Source of the DNA: Spirosoma oryzicola
GTDB taxonomy: Bacteria; Bacteroidota; Bacteroidia; Cytophagales; Spirosomataceae
Length of the DNA: 64,000 nucleotides
Assembly (NCBI RefSeq): GCF_021233055.1
Contig: NZ_CP089538.1
Coordinates: 601,501-665,500, forward strand
Reading direction: 5' to 3'
In this document: piece by piece, positions 32,825 to 41,695 of the stretch
Layout of the letters: the number at the start of each line of letters is the position of its first letter
How positions within the stretch are numbered: position 1 is the first letter of the stretch
Translations under genes and position numbers: made by a program
Notes under the pieces: model-generated
Database searches by the model: none
Seen by the model: the letters and a program-made list of their open reading frames with translations, nothing else
What the model was told of the DNA's origin: nothing

Positions 32825-32832
32825 CAAAAGTA
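32825..32832 (-). promoter_or_regulatory. Probable -7 box of galE
   Basis: TACTTTTG on the - strand fits TAnnTTTG and is 57 nt upstream of the galE start. A -33 TTG at the expected spacing is not clear (TTTCGG there), so the promoter is only a partial match. Confidence 0.4.
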
Positions 32833-32898
32833 GTATATTCAGGAGGTTTCCGAAAGTAGTTTTTATCTTGGGGCTACCTTAAAACGTTACAAAAAAGC

Positions 32899-33774
32899 AT
32901 GAGCGACAACGAATTAAAAGCGCTGATCTCCTTGTTGGACGACGAAGATATGGAGGTAGTTGAACATGTTGAACAGCAAATACGACAAATAGGCGGGCAA
33001 ATGATTCCGCTGCTGGAAACCGAATGGGAGGGAAGTTTTAATCCAGCCCTTCAAAAGCGAATCGAAGAAATCATCCACGATTTGCAGTACGAATCCGTGC
33101 TGGATCGGATGCGCGATTGGAAAAACGGTGGCGCCATGGACCTCTTGGAAGGCCTCTGGATTGTTTCGACCTACCAATACCCGGATCTGTCGCTCGACAA
33201 GTTAAAGCGTGATATTGAGCAATTGTATTACGATGTCTGGATTGATATCAAGCCAGACATGCACCCAGACGAGCAGGTTCGGGCTATGAACAATGCTTTC
33301 TTCACGAAGCTGAAATTTGCACCGAATACCAAGCATTTTCACTCGCCGTCTAACTCGATGATCAATCAGGTGCTGGAAACACGGCGGGGTAATCCGATCA
33401 CGCTTTGTGTGCTTTACATGCTGATCGCCAAGCGCCTGAACCTGCCCGTTTATGGCGTAAACCTGCCCAACTTGTTCGTTCTGACGTATAAGAATGACAA
33501 CGGGGTTCAGTTTTATATCAATGTTTTCAATCGGGGGCTGGTATTTACGAAGAAAGACATCGACCAGTATATCGACCAATTGAATCTAAAGCGTCTGGAT
33601 ACGTTCTATCAACCCTGCACAAACGTTGATATCGTTCGTCGGGTGCTTCGAAACCTGACCCTTGCCTTCGAAAAAAATGGCGATACGGACCGGGTTCAGG
33701 AGGTTGAACGAATTCTGGATATGGTTAAAGACGATGGGGATGGTTTGCCCTTGTCGGATTACACCCAACGATAG
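32899..33774 (+). CDS. SirB1-family transglutaminase-like protein
   Basis: 291 aa. The region 130-200 with LKFAPNTKHFHSP, ETRRGNPITLCVLYMLIAKRL and NLPVYGVNLPNLF is the SirB1/transglutaminase-like core. Here the catalytic Cys is in TLCVLY; in this branch the activity is unknown. The C-terminal helices (VRRVLRNLTLAFE) fit the family. It is divergent from galE and converges with the PPTase gene. Confidence 0.75.
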   Translation: MSDNELKALISLLDDEDMEVVEHVEQQIRQIGGQMIPLLETEWEGSFNPALQKRIEEIIHDLQYESVLDRMRDWKNGGAMDLLEGLWIVSTYQYPDLSLDKLKRDIEQLYYDVWIDIKPDMHPDEQVRAMNNAFFTKLKFAPNTKHFHSPSNSMINQVLETRRGNPITLCVLYMLIAKRLNLPVYGVNLPNLFVLTYKNDNGVQFYINVFNRGLVFTKKDIDQYIDQLNLKRLDTFYQPCTNVDIVRRVLRNLTLAFEKNGDTDRVQEVERILDMVKDDGDGLPLSDYTQR

Positions 33775-33778
33775 CCTA

Positions 33779-34405
33779 CTAAAAAGCAAGTGCCAACAGG
33801 CCGGGCCCGACCTGAAAACAACGAATCGTTAGTTGTGCTTCGTGGTCGGGTAGCCGGACATGACCAACCAGATGGTCGTCGCCATCCGCAAACGGTTCAA
33901 CGTGCAAATGATCACGGAAGGTAAGCTGGCGTCTGCCGTAGAGTTTGTACAGCGCTTCTTTCGCGCACCAGTAGACGGCCAGCCGATTTGGCTCTCCGGC
34001 TGCGTGGCTGATCTCATCCTCCGATAAAACCCGTGGCACAACGCGCCGAAACTGTTCCCGAATGGGTTCGATATCGATACCAACCGGACGGGTCCGGTGC
34101 AATACCGCAGCCGCCCAGCCGCCCGTGTGCGAAAGGGAAATGTGCCAGGGTGCCCCAATCAGGTGTGGTTTTCCATATTCGTCTTTCTGTAGTCCGGCGT
34201 ATGCTAACCCTTGCGCTTCAACCAAGCTTTTGACGGCCACCCGGCAGGCCAGCCATTCGACGCGTTGGGCCGGATGGCTGATACCGGCCAGATCCTCCTG
34301 TTCGGGTGCGGTCAGTGTTAGATCAGCCCGGAGCGTTGGCTCGTCCTCGGTGATAGACCGGAGCACAGCCACGCAATCATTCGTTATTTCTAATTCGATA
34401 GTCAC
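33779..34405 (-). CDS. 4'-phosphopantetheinyl transferase (Sfp-like)
   Basis: 208 aa. The family motifs are VGIDIEPI (Mg2+-binding Asp and Glu) and WCAKEALYKLYG (Glu and the Lys that binds the coenzyme A phosphate). HISLSHTGGWAAAVL precedes them. The enzyme attaches phosphopantetheine to carrier proteins, possibly of fatty-acid or polyketide synthases. Length is normal. It ends 5 nt from the converging SirB1-like gene. Confidence 0.85.
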   Translation of the reverse strand: MTIELEITNDCVAVLRSITEDEPTLRADLTLTAPEQEDLAGISHPAQRVEWLACRVAVKSLVEAQGLAYAGLQKDEYGKPHLIGAPWHISLSHTGGWAAAVLHRTRPVGIDIEPIREQFRRVVPRVLSEDEISHAAGEPNRLAVYWCAKEALYKLYGRRQLTFRDHLHVEPFADGDDHLVGHVRLPDHEAQLTIRCFQVGPGLLALAF

Positions 34406-34481
34406 GAATCAAAAATCGGAAGTCGTTCGAGAAAAAGAAAGGTTTACCGACCTTTGATGCTCGACTTTTGGTTTATAAGGC

Positions 34482-35381
34482 GTGATAATTGAAAAAATTG
34501 ATACGTTTGGCGGTCATCGTGACTGTGTGTATGCACTCGAACACGGACCGCAACCCCATCAGCTCTTTTCTGCCGGAGCAGATGGCTTGGTAGTGCGCTG
34601 GCATCTGGATCGGCCTGATCTGGGAGAACTGGTTGCAAAAGTTCCGGCTTCCGTATACGCACTCGCTTTACACGCCACGAGCGGGCTTTTATGGGTAGGG
34701 CAGAATTACGAAGGAGTGCATCTCATCGACGTTTTCAGTAAACAAGAAGTTAACTCGTTAAAACTGACTACGGCGGCCATTTTTGACATTAAATTTTACA
34801 AAAATGACGCAATTATTGCGCTTTCGGATGGGGTAGTGATCGTCGTTGACGCCGAACAGCTGGCTATCAAAAAACACTTGAAGGCGTCCGATCAGTCGGC
34901 GCGGTGTATAGCCGTTAATCCCGTCGAGCGAGAGGTAGCCATCGGTTATAGCGATAACACTGTCCGGATTTTCGACCTGACTACCTACGCGCTTAAACGG
35001 ATGATTCCAGCCCACGCTAATTCTGTCTTTACGGTGGCCTATTCGCCTGATTTTCGATTTTTGCTAACAGCAGGACGCGATGCTCACCTAAAAGTATGGC
35101 AGGTCGAAAATGAGTACACGTTGCACGAGGATATCGTTGCGCATATGTTTGCCATCAATCATCTTGTCTACAATCCGGCTGGGACGTTGCTGGCAACGGC
35201 GAGTATGGACAAATCAATCAAATTGTGGGATGCTGAAACGTTCCGTCTGTTGAAGGTTGTTGATCGCGCCCGCCATGCCGGACATGGTACATCTGTTAAT
35301 AAATTGTTGTGGACTAATTACAAGAATCAGTTGCTTTCGGCAAGCGACGACCGCACGGTTTCGGTCTGGAAAGTAGCCTAA
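34482..35381 (+). CDS. WD40 repeat protein
   Basis: 299 aa from GTG 34482. About seven WD40-like blades are visible; blade ends include LVVRWHLD, TVRIFDL, LKVWQV, IKLWDAE and VSVWKV, with GH and HANSVFTVAYSPD repeats. It has no signal peptide. A cytoplasmic scaffold is likely; its partner is not known. It is divergent from the PPTase and upstream of the DivIVA gene. Confidence 0.85.
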   Translation: MIIEKIDTFGGHRDCVYALEHGPQPHQLFSAGADGLVVRWHLDRPDLGELVAKVPASVYALALHATSGLLWVGQNYEGVHLIDVFSKQEVNSLKLTTAAIFDIKFYKNDAIIALSDGVVIVVDAEQLAIKKHLKASDQSARCIAVNPVEREVAIGYSDNTVRIFDLTTYALKRMIPAHANSVFTVAYSPDFRFLLTAGRDAHLKVWQVENEYTLHEDIVAHMFAINHLVYNPAGTLLATASMDKSIKLWDAETFRLLKVVDRARHAGHGTSVNKLLWTNYKNQLLSASDDRTVSVWKVA

Positions 35382-35500
35382 CGCACAGTTTTCAGACCGA
35401 ACAAGCGGATTTCACTTGCCATTTATTGATAAATCCATATTATAGGTGTTACTTCACCCTCAGCAGGTATGACAATAATTACCTTAACCGAAGTGTACCG

Positions 35501-36406
35501 ATGAAAATTACGCCCATTGAGATCCGGCAGCACACGTTCGAACGGGGGCTGCGTGGGTATAAATCCGAAGATGTTGATGCTTTTCTAGTTTCACTTTCTC
35601 AAGAATGGGAGCGTGTCACCGGTGAACATAAAATGCTGAAAATGCAGCTTGAGTTAGCCGAGAAAGAATTGGGTAAACTCAAAGAAGTAGAAATGACCCT
35701 GTTCCGGACGCTGAAGACCGCCGAGGATACGAGTACACAAATTACTGATCAGGCCACAAAAGCAGCGGAGCAGTACATGGCCGAAGCCCGCCAGCGCGCC
35801 GATGACATGCTGGCCGAAGCCCGTAAGAAATCGACATTGATGGTACAGGACGCCGAAAATCAGTCGCGCTTTCTGAAAGAAAATATCCTTAATGACCTGA
35901 AAGTGATTGAACATGATTTCAAGGCGCTTGAGGGATACAAGGAAAATCTGGCTACTCAGATACGCTCGCTTGCCAGCGGGGCTATTGATAGCGTTGATCG
36001 GTTTGAGAAGAAGTTCTTGAAGCAGGACCTGAAGGGGAAAATAGACGAAGTGTCCACTCAGATCAATGGTGAGCTGAAAAAGGCTGACGAGGAGCAAAGT
36101 GTGCGTGCGTTACCGATGCCCTCCGAGCCCGCAACGCCTGTCGATGAACTCCCTGAATTGGTTGAGCGTGAAACGGCCATTCCCGAAGCAATACCCATTG
36201 ACGAACCGGTTATGGCCAGACTCGATGACGCCGTTCATGAGGAAATGCAGCCAGAAAACGCATCATTACCGGTGGCTCAGCCAGAACCCGCCTTTGAGAA
36301 GACAGCCCCAGAGTCTACCTTAGCCGAAGTAAATACAGCAGAGCCAGCGATAGTCGTTGAAGAGACGCAACCAAAGAAGGGAGGGTCTTTTTTCGACCAG
36401 ATCTAA
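35501..36406 (+). CDS. DivIVA-domain protein
   Basis: 301 aa from ATG 35501. MKITPIEIRQHTFERGLRGY and SEDVDAFL are the DivIVA membrane-binding N-domain; residues 30-190 form a long coiled coil (EAEK/EKELGKL-type heptads). The C-terminal 100 residues are a Glu/Pro/Ala-rich, disordered tail. In Gram-positive bacteria these proteins mark poles and septa; in Bacteroidota the role is unclear. Confidence 0.85.
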   Translation: MKITPIEIRQHTFERGLRGYKSEDVDAFLVSLSQEWERVTGEHKMLKMQLELAEKELGKLKEVEMTLFRTLKTAEDTSTQITDQATKAAEQYMAEARQRADDMLAEARKKSTLMVQDAENQSRFLKENILNDLKVIEHDFKALEGYKENLATQIRSLASGAIDSVDRFEKKFLKQDLKGKIDEVSTQINGELKKADEEQSVRALPMPSEPATPVDELPELVERETAIPEAIPIDEPVMARLDDAVHEEMQPENASLPVAQPEPAFEKTAPESTLAEVNTAEPAIVVEETQPKKGGSFFDQI

Positions 36407-36468
36407 ACGCGTTGTGGTTCGCTGACATAACGCGCAGTACTTTTAGCGGGTATGCACCCGCCTTGTAA

Positions 36469-36819
36469 ATGGGAACAATTGCATTAGAAGGACTTGAATT
36501 TTTCTCCTACCACGGTTTTTACGACGAGGAGCAAAAAATAGGTAACAAGTATTCGGTCGATATTGTGGTAACCGCCGATTTCTCGGAAGCCGCCCGACGC
36601 GACCGATTGAGCGCCACCGTTAACTACGAAGATCTTTATCAGATTACGGCTGCCGTGATGAAGCAGCCAGCGCGATTGCTGGAACACATTGCTCACCGCA
36701 TCATTCAGGAAATCCGACTGAAGTATTCCGATTTGCTGGCCGTGGAAGTGAGCGTTTCTAAATTCAACCCGCCGATTGGGGGTGTTTGCCATCGGGCGAA
36801 AATCACGTTGAAGGAATAA
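36469..36819 (+). CDS. folB: Dihydroneopterin aldolase
   Basis: 116 aa. FFSYHGFYDEEQKIGNKYSVD is split by the family pattern: YHG, Glu in DEEQ and the Lys in VSKFNPPIG, with NYEDLY and LLEHIAHRI between. It cleaves dihydroneopterin to hydroxymethyl-dihydropterin in folate synthesis. Length is typical. It lies 62 nt after the DivIVA gene and ends at a bidirectional terminator. Confidence 0.92.
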   Translation: MGTIALEGLEFFSYHGFYDEEQKIGNKYSVDIVVTADFSEAARRDRLSATVNYEDLYQITAAVMKQPARLLEHIAHRIIQEIRLKYSDLLAVEVSVSKFNPPIGGVCHRAKITLKE

Positions 36820-36820
36820 G

Positions 36821-36859
36821 AAAAAGGGGCGGAAGAAATGGTTTCTTCCGCCCCTTTTT
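36821..36859. terminator. Bidirectional terminator between folB and ytxJ-like gene
   Basis: AAAAAGGGGCGGAAGAAA and its complement form an 18-bp perfect stem around TGG. A/T-runs on both sides let it work for both converging genes. Confidence 0.9.
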
Positions 36860-36877
36860 ACGAGCATACATTCTTTG

Positions 36878-37207
36878 CTAGACAGCCTGCTGTAAACCCG
36901 CAAACGAGATCGACATGTGCGAGGCATCATAAACGCACTTGCCGTTCCGAATCAGCAATACCTGTGGTGATTCGTGTACTACGCCGAATACATTCTCAAT
37001 TTTATTGGAAATAGGCCGGTTTGCCAGCAAATCCAAGTAGTAAGGTTTCACGCCAAGCTGATCGCTCCAGTTGCGTTCCATCCGGCTGAGCGCCATGGCG
37101 CTTATCGAGCAAGTCGTGCTGTGTTTGAAAATCAGCACCGGTTGCTTCGCAGACTCCTCCTTAATTTCGTCGAGTTGAGCGTCGCTCGTTAGTTTATTCC
37201 AGTTCAT
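36878..37207 (-). CDS. YtxJ-like bacillithiol-system redox protein
   Basis: 109 aa. A thioredoxin-like fold with FKHSTTCSISAMA near residue 30, where one cysteine stands in the monothiol position. The pattern YYLDLLANRPISNKI and PQVLLIRNGKCVYD is that of YtxJ-type proteins. They act with bacillithiol to reduce disulfides in the cytoplasm. Length is right. It ends close to the shared terminator. Confidence 0.85.
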   Translation of the reverse strand: MNWNKLTSDAQLDEIKEESAKQPVLIFKHSTTCSISAMALSRMERNWSDQLGVKPYYLDLLANRPISNKIENVFGVVHESPQVLLIRNGKCVYDASHMSISFAGLQQAV

Positions 37208-37261
37208 TGTAACAACACGTATTCTGTTGAAGCAGAATGATTTTTTTGCTTTAAAAGTTCG

Positions 37262-37570
37262 TCATTCTTCGGGCGTATAACGCAGTTTTTCCGCCATTTC
37301 CGGGGATACTGCCTGCGCGTAGGCTCCGTACGCATCTACCAATGTGCCTCGGTTCCCTTCTTTGTCTTCAACGGCATACAGAACGCTTGAATCGTCAGGG
37401 TCAGTCATACCTTCGAAGCGATAAACCTGTACAATATCAAAATTGGTGGGGTGAAGCTGAATATCCGTTTGCTGACAGTGCAGGGCGTCGCTCTTCAGGT
37501 TGTAGTCGAGCGTGAAGCCTTGTTGGCGTAGGCCGTCCAGCGCTTCGGTGAGTGTGTCGTAGGTTTGCAT
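37262..37570 (-). CDS. Small conserved protein often labelled PRPP synthetase
   Basis: 102 aa from ATG 37570. MQTYDTLTEALDGLRQQGFT and VQVYRFEGMTDPDDSSVLYAV resemble a short Bacteroidota family frequently named phosphoribosylpyrophosphate synthetase. However, it lacks the PRPP-binding loop and is far shorter than true PRPP synthetase, so the name is doubtful. It ends 55 nt from the preceding gene and is divergent from waaA. Function unknown. Confidence 0.65.
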   Translation of the reverse strand: MQTYDTLTEALDGLRQQGFTLDYNLKSDALHCQQTDIQLHPTNFDIVQVYRFEGMTDPDDSSVLYAVEDKEGNRGTLVDAYGAYAQAVSPEMAEKLRYTPEE

Positions 37571-37633
37571 CGTTTTGGGAATGGTTTGGGCAGCAGTGAT
37601 TAGCTTTGTAAATATAACCAACCGTATATTCGC

Positions 37634-38899
37634 TTGTTCTCGGGATTCTACAACACCGGTATTTTTGTCTTCCAGAGCCTATTGCAGCTAGTAGCTCCGT
37701 TCAACCCCAAAGCTAAAAAATGGGTCGATGGTCGGCGTGACTGGCGCAGTAGTCTGACCAACAAATTGGCTTCGAACAAGAGTCCGGTAGCTTGGTTCCA
37801 TGCAGCTTCGTTGGGTGAGTTTGAACAGGGACGTCCGGTTATAGAAGCCTATCGGGAGCAGTACCCTGACCACAAAATCCTGCTGACGTTTTTTTCGCCA
37901 TCGGGATACGAAGTGCGTAAGGACTATGACGGTGCCCATTTTGTAGTTTACCTGCCCGCTGATACACCCGTCAACGCCCGCGATTTTGTAGCGATTGTAA
38001 AACCACGAATTGCTTTTTTTATCAAATACGAATTCTGGTACAATTACCTTCACGAGCTAAAAGCCGCAGAGGTTGCTACCCTATCTTTCTCCGCTATCTT
38101 TCGACCGAACCAGCTTTTCTTTAAATCCTACGGAGGGTTTTACCGGAACATGCTTCGTTACTTCGACCATATTCTGGTGCAGAATGACGAATCGGTTCGG
38201 TTACTGAAAAGCATTGGTGTTTCAACGGTGACGCTGGCGGGTGATACCCGTTTTGATCGGGTGGCTCAGGTCGCAGCGGCCAAAAAAGATATTCCGGTTG
38301 CCCGCACGTTTAAAAAGGGTGCGCCGATGCTGGTAGTAGGCAGCGCGTGGAAAGAAGACATGGACGTGCTGATCCCGTTCCTGAATCAGTTCGACAAACC
38401 GCTGAAAGTGATTATCGCTCCGCACGAAATTCACGACGAGGAAATCCAAAAATGGCGTGGTGAATTGAGAATGCCGTCCGTTCGCTTTTCCGAAGCGCAA
38501 TCGCCAACGTTCGATCAGTCGACGCTCGAATCATTCGCTGTCCTGTTTATCGACAATGTCGGTATGTTAACGTCGCTTTATCAGTATGGTGAATTTGCGT
38601 TTATCGGAGGGGCGTTTAAGCAGGGGCTTCATAACATTCTGGAAGCGGCCACGTTTGGAATGCCCCTTTTTTTCGGCCCCAGCTACGACAAATTTCAGGA
38701 GGCCGTTGATCTGGTACAGGAGGGGGCCGCTTTTCCGATCGATAGTACCGTATCCTTAAACGTTGCGTTTGCAAAACAATACGCCGACCGCTCTAAAGCC
38801 GCTCAGGTGAGCCGGAATTATGTGCTGCGGAACATTGGCGCAACGGCGCAGGTTATGGAGGTTGTACAACAACTAATGGGCGAAAGAACGATTGGATAA
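37634..38899 (+). CDS. waaA: 3-deoxy-D-manno-octulosonic acid transferase
   Basis: 421 aa from TTG 37634, since no ATG or GTG lies between the upstream stop and the conserved start. An N-terminal hydrophobic stretch is followed by WFHAASLGEFEQ, the substrate loop of KDO transferase, and later GSAWKEDM and EFAFIGGAFKQGLHNILEAA. It adds KDO to lipid A on the cytoplasmic face of the inner membrane. It is divergent from the small gene and followed by rsgA. Confidence 0.9.
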   Translation: MFSGFYNTGIFVFQSLLQLVAPFNPKAKKWVDGRRDWRSSLTNKLASNKSPVAWFHAASLGEFEQGRPVIEAYREQYPDHKILLTFFSPSGYEVRKDYDGAHFVVYLPADTPVNARDFVAIVKPRIAFFIKYEFWYNYLHELKAAEVATLSFSAIFRPNQLFFKSYGGFYRNMLRYFDHILVQNDESVRLLKSIGVSTVTLAGDTRFDRVAQVAAAKKDIPVARTFKKGAPMLVVGSAWKEDMDVLIPFLNQFDKPLKVIIAPHEIHDEEIQKWRGELRMPSVRFSEAQSPTFDQSTLESFAVLFIDNVGMLTSLYQYGEFAFIGGAFKQGLHNILEAATFGMPLFFGPSYDKFQEAVDLVQEGAAFPIDSTVSLNVAFAKQYADRSKAAQVSRNYVLRNIGATAQVMEVVQQLMGERTIG

Positions 38900-38958
38900 A
38901 GAACAGAAAAGTCGGTATTACAGTCTTTCGCTTACTCACTCTTTTTGCGCACGAAGCA

Positions 38959-39885
38959 TTGAAACAAGGGTTAATTATACGCTCCACAGGGTCCTGGTAC
39001 GATGTTCGCGACGAGGATGGTCATATATTTCAGGGTAGACTGAAAGGCAAGTTCAAGATCAAAGGGCTGAAAGTCACCAATCCCATTGCCGTGGGCGACC
39101 ACGTGACGTTTGCCGTTGAAGATGAAGCCGAAAACACGGCAATTATTACGGACATTGCTCCCCGTGAGAATTACATTATCCGGCAGTCGGTGCACAAAAC
39201 GGCCCACGGGCATATTCTGGCGGCTAATCTCGATCAGGCGGTGTTGCTGGCAACGCTTACCCTGCCGCGCACATCGCTTGGTTTTATCGACCGGTTTCTG
39301 GTTTCGGCCGAGTCATTTCGCATTTCAACGACCATCGTTTTCAACAAAACGGATATCCTGAACGACGAAGGGCTGGCCTATCAGCAGGAAATCATGGATA
39401 TGTACGAAAACATCGGTTACCAATGCATGGCTACTTCCGCAACGGAAGGGGAGGGTGTGGACGCTTTTCGACAATTGCTGGACCATAAGGTGACGCTGTT
39501 ATCGGGCCATTCGGGGGTAGGAAAATCGTCGTTGGTTAATGCGATCGCACCCGACCTGAATTTACGGACCAACGAGGTGTCTACTTTTGCTAACAAAGGT
39601 GTTCATACGACTACCTTCGCCGAGATGTTTGAACTGGCTCCCGATACGTATATCATCGATACACCGGGCATTAAAGAACTGGGATTGATCGATACAGCTA
39701 AGGAGGAAATCAGCCATTACTTTCCCGAAATGCGCGACCGGCTGAACCAGTGTCGCTTTCATAACTGTCTGCACATCAACGAGCCCGGCTGTGCGATAAA
39801 AGACGCCGTCGCCGAAGGTGACATCGCCGAAAGTCGCTATATGAGTTACCTAAGCATGGTTGAAGGCGGAGATAACCGGCGGTAA
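38959..39885 (+). CDS. rsgA: Ribosome small-subunit GTPase RsgA
   Basis: 308 aa from TTG 38959. An OB-fold (residues about 1-70) precedes a circularly permuted GTPase: NKTD comes first, then GHSGVGKSSLVNA (P-loop), and DTPG. The C-terminal zinc part CRFHNCLHINEPGC is present. It promotes 30S assembly. It lies 59 nt after waaA. Confidence 0.93.
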   Translation: MKQGLIIRSTGSWYDVRDEDGHIFQGRLKGKFKIKGLKVTNPIAVGDHVTFAVEDEAENTAIITDIAPRENYIIRQSVHKTAHGHILAANLDQAVLLATLTLPRTSLGFIDRFLVSAESFRISTTIVFNKTDILNDEGLAYQQEIMDMYENIGYQCMATSATEGEGVDAFRQLLDHKVTLLSGHSGVGKSSLVNAIAPDLNLRTNEVSTFANKGVHTTTFAEMFELAPDTYIIDTPGIKELGLIDTAKEEISHYFPEMRDRLNQCRFHNCLHINEPGCAIKDAVAEGDIAESRYMSYLSMVEGGDNRR

Positions 39886-39895
39886 TGTAATGAAT

Positions 39896-39945
39896 GATGT
39901 AGGGTGCATAAGGTATGTTTGCTAACTAGTCATACACCCTACATC
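39896..39945. repeat. Inverted repeat between rsgA and the CBS gene
   Basis: GATGTAGGGTG (39896-39906) and CACCCTACATC (39935-39945) are perfect 11-bp arms; an inner GTATG/CATAC pair lengthens the structure. There is no T-run, so it may be a weak two-way terminator or another hairpin. Confidence 0.5.
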
Positions 39946-39949
39946 AATC

Positions 39950-41326
39950 TTAGTTTGTCATGGCGGCCAGCAAGTCGGCCTGCGTAATGATGTGTATCTG
40001 TTCTTTTTCGTCGCGAACAAGCAGGGCTTTGTTTTCCCGGTCAATCAGCGAGGACAACGAATCGATCGTGTTGTCCAGACCGACGAATTTAAACGGTTTG
40101 TCCATTACATCGCTGACCGGTTTCTCTTTTACAGTGGGGTCTTCGATCAGTTTGTTCAAAATAGTTGAATCGGTAATGCTGCCCACAATTTGACCGGATT
40201 CGTCAACGATTGGAATCTGCGAAATGCTGTGCCGGTTCAACACATGAATCGCTTGCCCGACCGAAACGCCGGAACCAATGGTGGTTAACTGTGAATGCCC
40301 GTTCTTACTGTGGATAATGTCGCGTGCTGTTTTAAACGCTCTGTCTTCCAGAAAGCCGTGGTCTTTCATCCAGGTATCGTTGTAAATCTTGGCGAGGTAG
40401 CGCGTGCCGTGGTCGGGTAGGAGAATCACCAGCACGTCGTCATCGGTGAGGTGATCTTTGGCCCATTCCAATGCCCCATGCACCGCCGTACCACACGACC
40501 AGCCTACAAATAATCCTTCCTCGCGCGACAGCCGCCGTGCCATAACAGCCGCGTCTTTATCCGTCACCTTTATAAACTGGTCGATAACGCTAAAGTCAAC
40601 GTTTTGCGGCAATATGTCTTCACCGATGCCTTCGGTCAGATACGGATAAATTTCCCGTTCATCGAACTGGCCGGTTTCCTTGTACTTCTTGAAGACAGAA
40701 CCATACGTGTCCATTCCTATCGAAACGATAGCCGGATTCTGCTCTTTAAGGTATTTTGACGTGCCGCAGATGGTTCCGCCCGTACCGACGCCAGCCGCAA
40801 AGTGGGTGATTTTACCATCTGTATCGCGCCAGATTTCGGGACCGGTGGTTTCGTAATGAGCTGCGGTATTGGCCGGGTTATCGTACTGGTTTGGATACAG
40901 CGAGTTTGGAATATCGCGGTTGAGCTTCTTGGCGACGGAGTAATACGAACGCGGATCGTCGGGAGCTACGTTCGTTGGACATACGACAACCTCTGCACCT
41001 ACTGCCCGCAAGATGTCGATCTTTTCTTTCGACTGCTTATCGGCCATCGTGAAAATACACTTGTACCCTTTGCCGATAGCCGCCAGCGCCAGACCCATGC
41101 CGGTGTTACCGCTAGTCCCCTCGATAATGGTTCCGCCGGGTTTCAGCACACCGCGTGCTTCGGCGTCTTCGATCATGCGAATGGCAATGCGGTCTTTGAC
41201 GGAGTTGCCGGGATTGAAATATTCGACTTTCGCCAGAACGGTGCCCCGGATACCTTTCGTGACTTTATTGAGCTTCACCAGGGGCGTGTTGCCGATGGTA
41301 TCTATGATGGAGTTATAGTAGTGCAT
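39950..41326 (-). CDS. Cystathionine beta-synthase/cysteine synthase with CBS domains
   Basis: 458 aa from ATG 41326. The first 330 residues are the PLP fold: NSVKDRIA (the Lys that binds PLP), GTSGNTGMG and GVGTGGTICG (phosphate binding). About residues 340-458 hold two CBS domains (GSGVSVGQAIHVLNRH and PVSDVMDKPFKFVGLD), which regulate or bind adenosyl ligands. It makes cystathionine from homocysteine and serine, or cysteine. Length suits the bacterial CBS type without a heme domain. Confidence 0.88.
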   Translation of the reverse strand: MHYYNSIIDTIGNTPLVKLNKVTKGIRGTVLAKVEYFNPGNSVKDRIAIRMIEDAEARGVLKPGGTIIEGTSGNTGMGLALAAIGKGYKCIFTMADKQSKEKIDILRAVGAEVVVCPTNVAPDDPRSYYSVAKKLNRDIPNSLYPNQYDNPANTAAHYETTGPEIWRDTDGKITHFAAGVGTGGTICGTSKYLKEQNPAIVSIGMDTYGSVFKKYKETGQFDEREIYPYLTEGIGEDILPQNVDFSVIDQFIKVTDKDAAVMARRLSREEGLFVGWSCGTAVHGALEWAKDHLTDDDVLVILLPDHGTRYLAKIYNDTWMKDHGFLEDRAFKTARDIIHSKNGHSQLTTIGSGVSVGQAIHVLNRHSISQIPIVDESGQIVGSITDSTILNKLIEDPTVKEKPVSDVMDKPFKFVGLDNTIDSLSSLIDRENKALLVRDEKEQIHIITQADLLAAMTN

Positions 41327-41442
41327 AATAATCAACGTTGGTGGCCCAACTATGGTTTTGTCTACAGAAAACCATTAACCAGCAAGTTCGTTTAGCCAAT
41401 TTTGTTTACCGCCCTCTGCGAGTCTACTATCAGTTCATTAGC

Positions 41443-41514
41443 GCCGTGGTGTCGGTGGTGTCGGTGGTGTCGGTTTCTTAAAACCGACACCACCGACACC
41501 ACCGACACCACGGC
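41443..41514. repeat. 34-bp perfect palindrome built of GGTGTCGGT repeats
   Basis: Left arm 41443-41476 and right arm 41481-41514 are perfectly complementary with a 4-nt loop (CTTA). Each arm contains three tandem 9-bp units of GGTGTCGGT, so the hairpin can form in DNA or RNA. A related shorter copy lies at 45558-45684. Confidence 0.8.
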
Positions 41515-41647
41515 TCAGCTCATAAGCGTAGATACGAGATGCCGATGTGACATCAGCGCTGTACATCTGACAGGGCGATTTCTACTATTCAGTTGCTGTT
41601 TCGTGCAATTCGCGCAAGTGCCTGTTCACAAGAGCTTTAAACGGCTA

Positions 41648-41655
41648 TACCTTTG
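41648..41655 (+). promoter_or_regulatory. Probable -7 box of the 134-aa secreted-protein gene
   Basis: TACCTTTG fits TAnnTTTG and lies 41 nt before ATG 41696. The -33 region (CTGTTCA at the expected spacing) is a weak match for TTG. Confidence 0.4.
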
Positions 41656-41695
41656 ACTCACTCTTTTAGCCAAAACAACAAATACGAACAGAATT

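Larger units (their letters stand above)
41327..41695. other. Intergenic region with repeat element and promoter
   Basis: 369 bp between divergent genes. It contains a palindromic GGTGTCGGT repeat hairpin (41443-41514) and a -7 box (41648-41655). An 84-aa + strand frame across it (41402-41656) is driven by the repeat and rejected. Confidence 0.6.

Noticed and set aside
37262..37570. True PRPP synthetase
   Set aside because: Only 102 aa and lacks the PRPP-binding loop; the usual label for this family is not supported by the sequence.
41443..41514. CRISPR array
   Set aside because: The 9-bp repeats are directly adjacent without spacers and form a perfect palindrome; no cas genes are present.
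41402..41656. 84-aa rightward frame in the gap after the CBS gene
   Set aside because: It consists largely of translated GGTGTCGGT repeats and crosses the promoter of the next gene.
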